Source: an uncultured Muribaculum sp.
Lineage (GTDB): Bacteria > Bacteroidota > Bacteroidia > Bacteroidales > Muribaculaceae
Reading direction: 5' to 3'
Length of the DNA: 9,399 nucleotides
Assembly (NCBI GenBank): GCA_947573015.1
Contig: CANPDS010000076.1
Location: forward strand, 1-9,399
Positions 5,363 to 9,399 of this stretch are shown piece after piece; positions within the stretch are counted from its first letter, which is position 1; each line of letters opens with the position of its first letter. The notes beneath the pieces are model-generated. The model was not told where the DNA came from, did no database searches, and was given only the letters and a program-made list of their open reading frames with translations. The translations under genes and the position numbers were made by a program.

Positions 5363-7453
5363 TCAACTTATTCTTGACCAGTCAACAGTACGCGAAGTCT
5401 GCACCGACAGTTCTCTCAAAGCTACGGCATTCTCCGGCATCGACATCATTGGATCGGCATCAAGCAATGCCTCTGCCTCCCGTCGCGCGAGCTCTACAAT
5501 CTGACCGTCACGGGCAAGGTCAGCAATTTTCAGATCAAAAGCTATGCCACTCTGCATAGTGCCCTCTATATCGCCTGGCCCTCGCATCTTCATATCGGCT
5601 TCAGCTATCACAAATCCATCGGTAGTAGAAGTCATCACCTCAAGACGCTTACGTGTATCAGCGGCAATTTTACGCTTCGACATTAGTATACAATAGCTTT
5701 GTGCAGCACCACGCCCTACCCTGCCGCGCAACTGGTGCAGCTGTGACAACCCGAAGCGCTCAGCATTCTCAATTATCATCACCGACGCATTGGGCACATT
5801 CACACCGACCTCAATCACCGTTGTAGCCACAAGTATACGGGCCTCCCCAGAGGCAAAACGCCGCATCTGATAATCCTTTGCCGCAGGCTTCATCCGGCCA
5901 TGCACATAGCTCGCCTCATAGCTTGGAAAAGTCTCCCTGATAAGTTCATATCCTTCCTCAAGACATTGCAGATCGAGCTTTTCATTCTCACTTATCAGCG
6001 GATACACCACATAAACCTGACGTCCGGCCTTAAGTTCACGCCCGACAGCACGGTATATCTGTTGCCTATTGTCCTCATACCTGAGCAAAGTAGTAACCGG
6101 CTTACGCCCAGGCGGCAATTCATCAATAACCGACACACTAAGATCACCGTACACGGTCATGGCCAGTGTCCTGGGAATGGGGGTTGCCGTCATCACAAGC
6201 ACATGAGGCAAAGCGCCGCTCTTATTCCATAGCCGTGCACGCTGTGCCACGCCAAAGCGATGTTGCTCATCAATAACCACAAATCCAAGATTTCTGAACT
6301 TGACATCATCCTCTATCACTGCATGTGTACCCACAAGAATGTGCAGACTGCCATCAAGTAACTGAGCATGCGTCACATCGCGCTCTTTCTTCCGGGTAGA
6401 GCCAGTAAGCAATCTCACATTGACTCCAAGCGGAGCCACAAGCTCACGGATAGTATAATAATGCTGAGTCGCCAGGATCTCTGTAGGGGCCATAAGGCAC
6501 GCCTGATACCCATTATCAAGCGCTATCAGCATGGTGAGCAGCGCCACCAGAGTCTTGCCACTTCCCACATCACCTTGCAGAAGACGGTTCATCTGCCTGC
6601 CGCTACCCATATCGGCACGGATCTCTTTTATCACACGCTTCTGCGCACCGGTAAGCGGAAAAGGCAATTGCTCGAAATAAAATCTGTTGAAATAGTCTCC
6701 GACTCTGGTAAACCGGAAGCCTCCGACACTCTCGTTTCTGCGACGGCTATAACGCAAAATATCGAGCTGTAGATAGAACAGTTCCTCAAATTTTAACCGC
6801 AGACGCGCAGCCTGAAGGCGCTCATTCGATGGAGGATTATGTATATCCATCAATGCATCACGCAAGCCAACCAAACCGAGGCGCGACACAATATGCTGCG
6901 GCAACGTCTCTTTAATCGTCGGAGTTGCCGCCAATATACCCTGCACCCACCCGAATATCTGACGAGTGCCTATGCCTTGGGCCGTCAATCTCTCACTAAG
7001 CGGATATACCCCACGCAGACCCTGCGCAGCCATCAGCGATTGAGGCGTATCAACCTCCGGATGTACCATAGACCAACGGCCATTGAACACCTCCGGCTTA
7101 CCAAACAGCACATAGTCGGTGTTTGTGTGATATGCCTCACGAATCTGTTTAATGCGCCTGAACCATACCACCTCCATTGTCTGGGATCCATCGCTGAACA
7201 ATCCGACCAGACGGACTTTCGCCCCCTCGCCCTGCTCGGTCATGGTCACGAATCTCCCTCGCACCTGAACCATCGGCATATCTCCGGAAAAATCAGCAAT
7301 GCGATAGATTGACGATCTATCGACATAACGCGTCGGAAAATGAAACAACAGATCACGATAACTACGTATTCCAAGCTGCTTGTCGAGCAATTCAGCACGC
7401 TTTGGCCCGATGCCACGCAAGTACATCACTTTACTGTTTCGCAACCGATCCAT
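5363..7453 (-). CDS. recG: ATP-dependent DNA helicase RecG
   Basis: A superfamily 2 DNA translocase that remodels stalled replication forks and Holliday junctions, driving fork reversal in recombinational repair. Its 696 residues match the E. coli length (693). The N-terminal wedge/OB region (about 1-250) contains the helix-hairpin-helix-like GIGPKRAELL (14-23) and FPTRYVDR. The helicase core has a Q-like motif (LTGAQKRVI, 267-275), Walker A GDVGSGKT (294-301), motif Ia (APTEILATQHY), DEQH box (395-398), motif III MTATPIPRT (421-429), motif V (ATTVIEVGVNVPNA) and motif VI QLHQLRGRVGRG (571-582). The C-terminal RecG signature MKMRGPGDIEGTMQSG is also present. All motifs look intact. The ATG is 38 bases after the ispD stop with no promoter in between, so it is probably cotranscribed with ispD. 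No other in-frame ATG lies between the ispD stop and this one. Confidence 0.97.
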   Translation of the reverse strand: MDRLRNSKVMYLRGIGPKRAELLDKQLGIRSYRDLLFHFPTRYVDRSSIYRIADFSGDMPMVQVRGRFVTMTEQGEGAKVRLVGLFSDGSQTMEVVWFRRIKQIREAYHTNTDYVLFGKPEVFNGRWSMVHPEVDTPQSLMAAQGLRGVYPLSERLTAQGIGTRQIFGWVQGILAATPTIKETLPQHIVSRLGLVGLRDALMDIHNPPSNERLQAARLRLKFEELFYLQLDILRYSRRRNESVGGFRFTRVGDYFNRFYFEQLPFPLTGAQKRVIKEIRADMGSGRQMNRLLQGDVGSGKTLVALLTMLIALDNGYQACLMAPTEILATQHYYTIRELVAPLGVNVRLLTGSTRKKERDVTHAQLLDGSLHILVGTHAVIEDDVKFRNLGFVVIDEQHRFGVAQRARLWNKSGALPHVLVMTATPIPRTLAMTVYGDLSVSVIDELPPGRKPVTTLLRYEDNRQQIYRAVGRELKAGRQVYVVYPLISENEKLDLQCLEEGYELIRETFPSYEASYVHGRMKPAAKDYQMRRFASGEARILVATTVIEVGVNVPNASVMIIENAERFGLSQLHQLRGRVGRGAAQSYCILMSKRKIAADTRKRLEVMTSTTDGFVIAEADMKMRGPGDIEGTMQSGIAFDLKIADLARDGQIVELARREAEALLDADPMMSMPENAVALRELSVQTSRTVDWSRIS

Positions 7454-7491
7454 CTCACTTGGGATTTCAGAGGGGGTATCTAATAATAAAA

Positions 7492-8193
7492 TTACCTTTC
7501 GCGATCTTTAAGCATCATCTCTGCCACTGCCAAATCAGCAGGATGTGTGATTTTAATATTCACCGGCGAACCTTCAGTAAGCACGATATTACCATGCCCG
7601 AAAGCGCTCATCACAGAAGCATCATCAGTAAAGTCAGACGAATAAGGCATCTCATATGCATCGCGCAGCAATCCTGCAGGAAATGCCTGAGGAGTCTGCA
7701 CCGCACGCAGACGTTCGCGTACCAACGGCACCGAAGTGCCGTCATCCGCAATCATACGCACTGAATCCGTAACCGGGACAACCGGAACAGCGCCATCCAC
7801 TCCAGGAGACGAGGCAGCCCTAACCGCCCCAATGATGACATCACGCGACACAAGCGGACGCGCACCATCGTGAACAGTAATCACGCTTCCCGGCAGAGCG
7901 GTTCCGATCTTAACTATAGCATTGCGCACCGACTCCCAGCGACTGCTTCCACCAATCACCACATCCGGCGATTCAAAGCCATACTCCGCACACTGCGTGC
8001 GCCACAAATCAAGATGTGCCTCACTCAGAACCACAATAATCTCATGTCCGGGCAAAGTGCGCCGAAATGCTTCTATCGTATGAAACAGAACCGGACGACC
8101 TGCCAATAAGCAAAATTGCTTCGGCAGTTCTCCACCAAAACGCAAGCCACTTCCAGCCGCCACTATTATATTATATGTATATGGCAATTCCAT
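7492..8193 (-). CDS. ispD: 2-C-methyl-D-erythritol 4-phosphate cytidylyltransferase
   Basis: Cytosolic third step of the non-mevalonate (MEP) isoprenoid pathway: joins methylerythritol phosphate to CTP, giving CDP-methylerythritol and pyrophosphate. The 233 residues are close to E. coli IspD (236). The CTP-binding signature is AAGSGLRFGGELPKQF (12-27), with R18 and K25 corresponding to the catalytic Arg and Lys. Further family motifs are GGSSRWESV (81-89), VHDGARPLV (108-116), QTPQAF (166-171), TDDAS (189-193) and the C-terminal EGSPVNIKITHPADL (207-221). The closely related CDP-ribitol synthase family shares the fold, but the motif set and length fit IspD. The chosen ATG places the CTP loop at the normal distance from the N-terminus. 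A near-consensus promoter lies about 70 bases upstream, and recG follows at 38 bases as a likely operon partner. A 6-bp hairpin spans the start codon. Confidence 0.95.
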   Translation of the reverse strand: MELPYTYNIIVAAGSGLRFGGELPKQFCLLAGRPVLFHTIEAFRRTLPGHEIIVVLSEAHLDLWRTQCAEYGFESPDVVIGGSSRWESVRNAIVKIGTALPGSVITVHDGARPLVSRDVIIGAVRAASSPGVDGAVPVVPVTDSVRMIADDGTSVPLVRERLRAVQTPQAFPAGLLRDAYEMPYSSDFTDDASVMSAFGHGNIVLTEGSPVNIKITHPADLAVAEMMLKDRER

Positions 8194-8195
8194 AT
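8179..8195 (-). repeat. Small inverted repeat spanning the ispD start codon
   Basis: ATATGG (8179-8184) and CCATAT (8190-8195) are exact reverse complements around a 5-base loop. In the mRNA the ispD AUG (8193-8191) lies in the 5' arm. The stem is short and AU-rich, so it would be only marginally stable. A role in tuning translation is speculative. Confidence 0.35.
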
Positions 8196-8259
8196 GAGAA
8201 GATTATAAAAAGTCCAGCTATCGAGAATGAAGAGACAGATACATCAGTCCATCCACACG

Positions 8260-8292
8260 CAAATATACGGATAAGTCGGGTGCGATGCCAAA
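8260..8292 (-). promoter_or_regulatory. Putative ispD-recG promoter
   Basis: On the minus strand 8292-8289 reads TTTG and 8267-8260 reads TATATTTG, separated by 21 bases. Both elements match the Bacteroidota vegetative promoter (TTTG at -33, TAnnTTTG at -7) exactly. It lies between the fabF terminator and ispD, giving a predicted leader of about 60 bases. This is the best promoter match in the window. Confidence 0.7.
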
Positions 8293-8332
8293 TTTATTTG
8301 CCCATCATAGCCTCTTGCACATGGCGACAATG

Positions 8333-8367
8333 AAAACAGGGGTGAAACCCATCGGCTTCACCCCTGT
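8333..8367 (-). terminator. Intrinsic terminator after fabF
   Basis: ACAGGGGTGAA (8336-8346) pairs perfectly with TTCACCCCTGT (8357-8367), an 11-bp GC-containing stem; CC and GG inside the loop can add two more pairs. On the minus strand it is followed by only four uridines and then mixed sequence, so the U-run is short. It begins about 20 bases past the fabF stop codon and lies upstream of the ispD promoter. Confidence 0.8.
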
Positions 8368-8386
8368 GATAAAATTTGCAGTAATC

Positions 8387-9399
8387 TTACTCAGCGTACT
8401 TCTTGACAATCACAGAAGCGTTATGACCACCGAAACCGAAAGTATTCGACAGCGCGGCATTAACCGTACGTTTCTGAGCCTTGTTGAAAGTAAAGTTGAG
8501 GTTGTAGTCGATCTCTTCATCGAGGTCATCATCGGCATGGTTGATGGTCGGAGGCACAATATCGTCCTGAACTGCCTTGATGCAGAACAGAGCCTCCAAC
8601 GCGCCGGTAGCACCGAGAAGGTGACCTGTCATCGACTTGGTAGAGCTGATATTGAGATTGTAGGCATGATCACCAAACACCTCTTTGATAGCTTTTACCT
8701 CTGATTTGTCACCGACAGGAGTCGACGTGCCATGCACATTGATATAGTCGATATCCTCAGGCTTCATCTCCGCATCCTCAAGCGCATTTTCCATAACCAG
8801 CTTTGCACCCAGACCTTCGGGATGGGTAGCGGTAAGATGGTAAGCGTCAGCCGACATGCCACCGCCAACGACCTCAGCGTAGATCTTTGCGCCACGGGCT
8901 TTAGCATGTTCAAGCTCCTCAAGGATGAGAACCGCAGAACCTTCGCCCATAACGAATCCGTCGCGCGATGCACTGAATGGACGTGATGCGGTAGCGGGGC
9001 TATCATTACGTGTCGACAGGGCGTGCATTGAGTTGAAGCCACCCACCCCGGCAGGATAGATAGCAGCCTCAGCGCCACCGGTGACTATAGCATCAGCTTT
9101 TCCGAGACGGATAAGGTTGTATGCGTCGATGATAGCATTGGTAGATGTCGCACATGCCGATACCACGCCATAGTTAGGACCATGGTAGCCATACTCCATG
9201 GATATATGGCCGCTGGCAATGTCTGCGATCATCTTGGGGATGAAGAAAGGATTGTATTTGGGCCCCTGTTCTTCGCCGTGGAGCGCGAAGTAGCCTGCTT
9301 CCTCTTCAAAAGTATGCAGACCACCGATACCGGCTGCCACGATAACACCGACGCGATTCTTATCGAGGCCCTCATAATTGAGGTTCGCGTCTTCGATTG
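8387..9399 (-). CDS. fabF: Beta-ketoacyl-ACP synthase II (partial, N-terminus beyond the window)
   Basis: Condenses malonyl-ACP with acyl-ACP in the elongation cycle of type II fatty acid synthesis. The frame is open to the right edge: codons before the first possible internal start (a GTG at 9340) read IEDANLNYEGLDKNRVGVIV, which is good FabF sequence, so the true start lies outside. The visible 336 residues contain the nucleophile Cys in VSACATS (codon 9154-9152), the first His in NVHGTSTPVGD, the Lys in SSTKSMTGH and the second His in TGHLLGATG. The spacings Cys-His 140, His-Lys 32 and His-His 37 equal those of E. coli FabF (C163, H303, K335, H340) and not FabB, which supports FabF. By that alignment about 80 N-terminal residues are missing. 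The C-terminus (NTFGFGGHNASVIVKKY) is complete. An acpP neighbour upstream would be usual but cannot be seen. Confidence 0.96.
   Translation of the reverse strand, partial: IEDANLNYEGLDKNRVGVIVAAGIGGLHTFEEEAGYFALHGEEQGPKYNPFFIPKMIADIASGHISMEYGYHGPNYGVVSACATSTNAIIDAYNLIRLGKADAIVTGGAEAAIYPAGVGGFNSMHALSTRNDSPATASRPFSASRDGFVMGEGSAVLILEELEHAKARGAKIYAEVVGGGMSADAYHLTATHPEGLGAKLVMENALEDAEMKPEDIDYINVHGTSTPVGDKSEVKAIKEVFGDHAYNLNISSTKSMTGHLLGATGALEALFCIKAVQDDIVPPTINHADDDLDEEIDYNLNFTFNKAQKRTVNAALSNTFGFGGHNASVIVKKYAE

Noticed and set aside
5350..5505. Plus-strand frame starting ATGCCAAAGAAA, extending from the gap into the recG 3' end
   Set aside because: About 50 codons, mostly antisense to conserved RecG coding sequence, with no promoter element nearby and no recognisable product.
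8067..8333. Plus-strand frame of 88 codons covering the ispD start and the ispD-fabF gap
   Set aside because: It overlaps the ispD 5' end and the ispD promoter, and its translation looks like no known protein; the gap is better explained by promoter and terminator.
9338..9340. GTG as the start codon of fabF
   Set aside because: The frame continues upstream to the window edge with clear FabF sequence, and the catalytic Cys would be about 100 residues too near the N-terminus; it is an internal Val codon.
1..9399. A mobile element, CRISPR array, phage, toxin-antitoxin pair or new defence system
   Set aside because: No transposase, integrase, array-like spaced repeats or small paired genes were seen on either strand; nearly all of the sequence is accounted for by conserved genes and short regulatory gaps.

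Overview
The window looks like ordinary chromosomal DNA from a member of the Bacteroidota, most likely the order Bacteroidales. The reasons are promoter elements of the Bacteroidota type (TAnnTTTG at -7, one with a TTTG at -33), AT-rich leaders without clear Shine-Dalgarno sequences, a secreted GH43 enzyme with a discoidin-like domain, and the style of the encoded proteins. A gut family such as Muribaculaceae is possible, but the sequence alone does not settle it. All genes lie on the minus strand, so transcription runs from high to low coordinates.

In transcription order the window holds: the 3' four-fifths of fabF (fatty acid elongation; its 5' end is off the right edge) followed by a terminator; ispD and recG as a likely two-gene unit (isoprenoid precursor synthesis and replication-fork rescue) behind a near-consensus promoter; a 280-base gap with three hairpins; ndk and a secreted M23/LysM cell-wall peptidase as a likely second two-gene unit ending in a terminator; a secreted GH43 glycosidase with an F5/8 type C (discoidin-like) module and a short Fn3-like tail; gpmI (glycolysis) with its own promoter and a very strong terminator; and, at the left edge, the first 17 complete codons of an unidentified membrane or exported protein.

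The genes do not form one pathway. They are mostly housekeeping functions in short transcription units separated by intrinsic terminators, plus one carbohydrate-active enzyme that is not inside a recognisable polysaccharide utilisation locus (no SusC/SusD or regulator is visible here). I found no new defence, mobile or biosynthetic system. The points worth a second look are intergenic: the terminator lying only 25 bases before the GH43 start codon, the hairpin cluster between recG and ndk, and a short hairpin across the ispD start codon.
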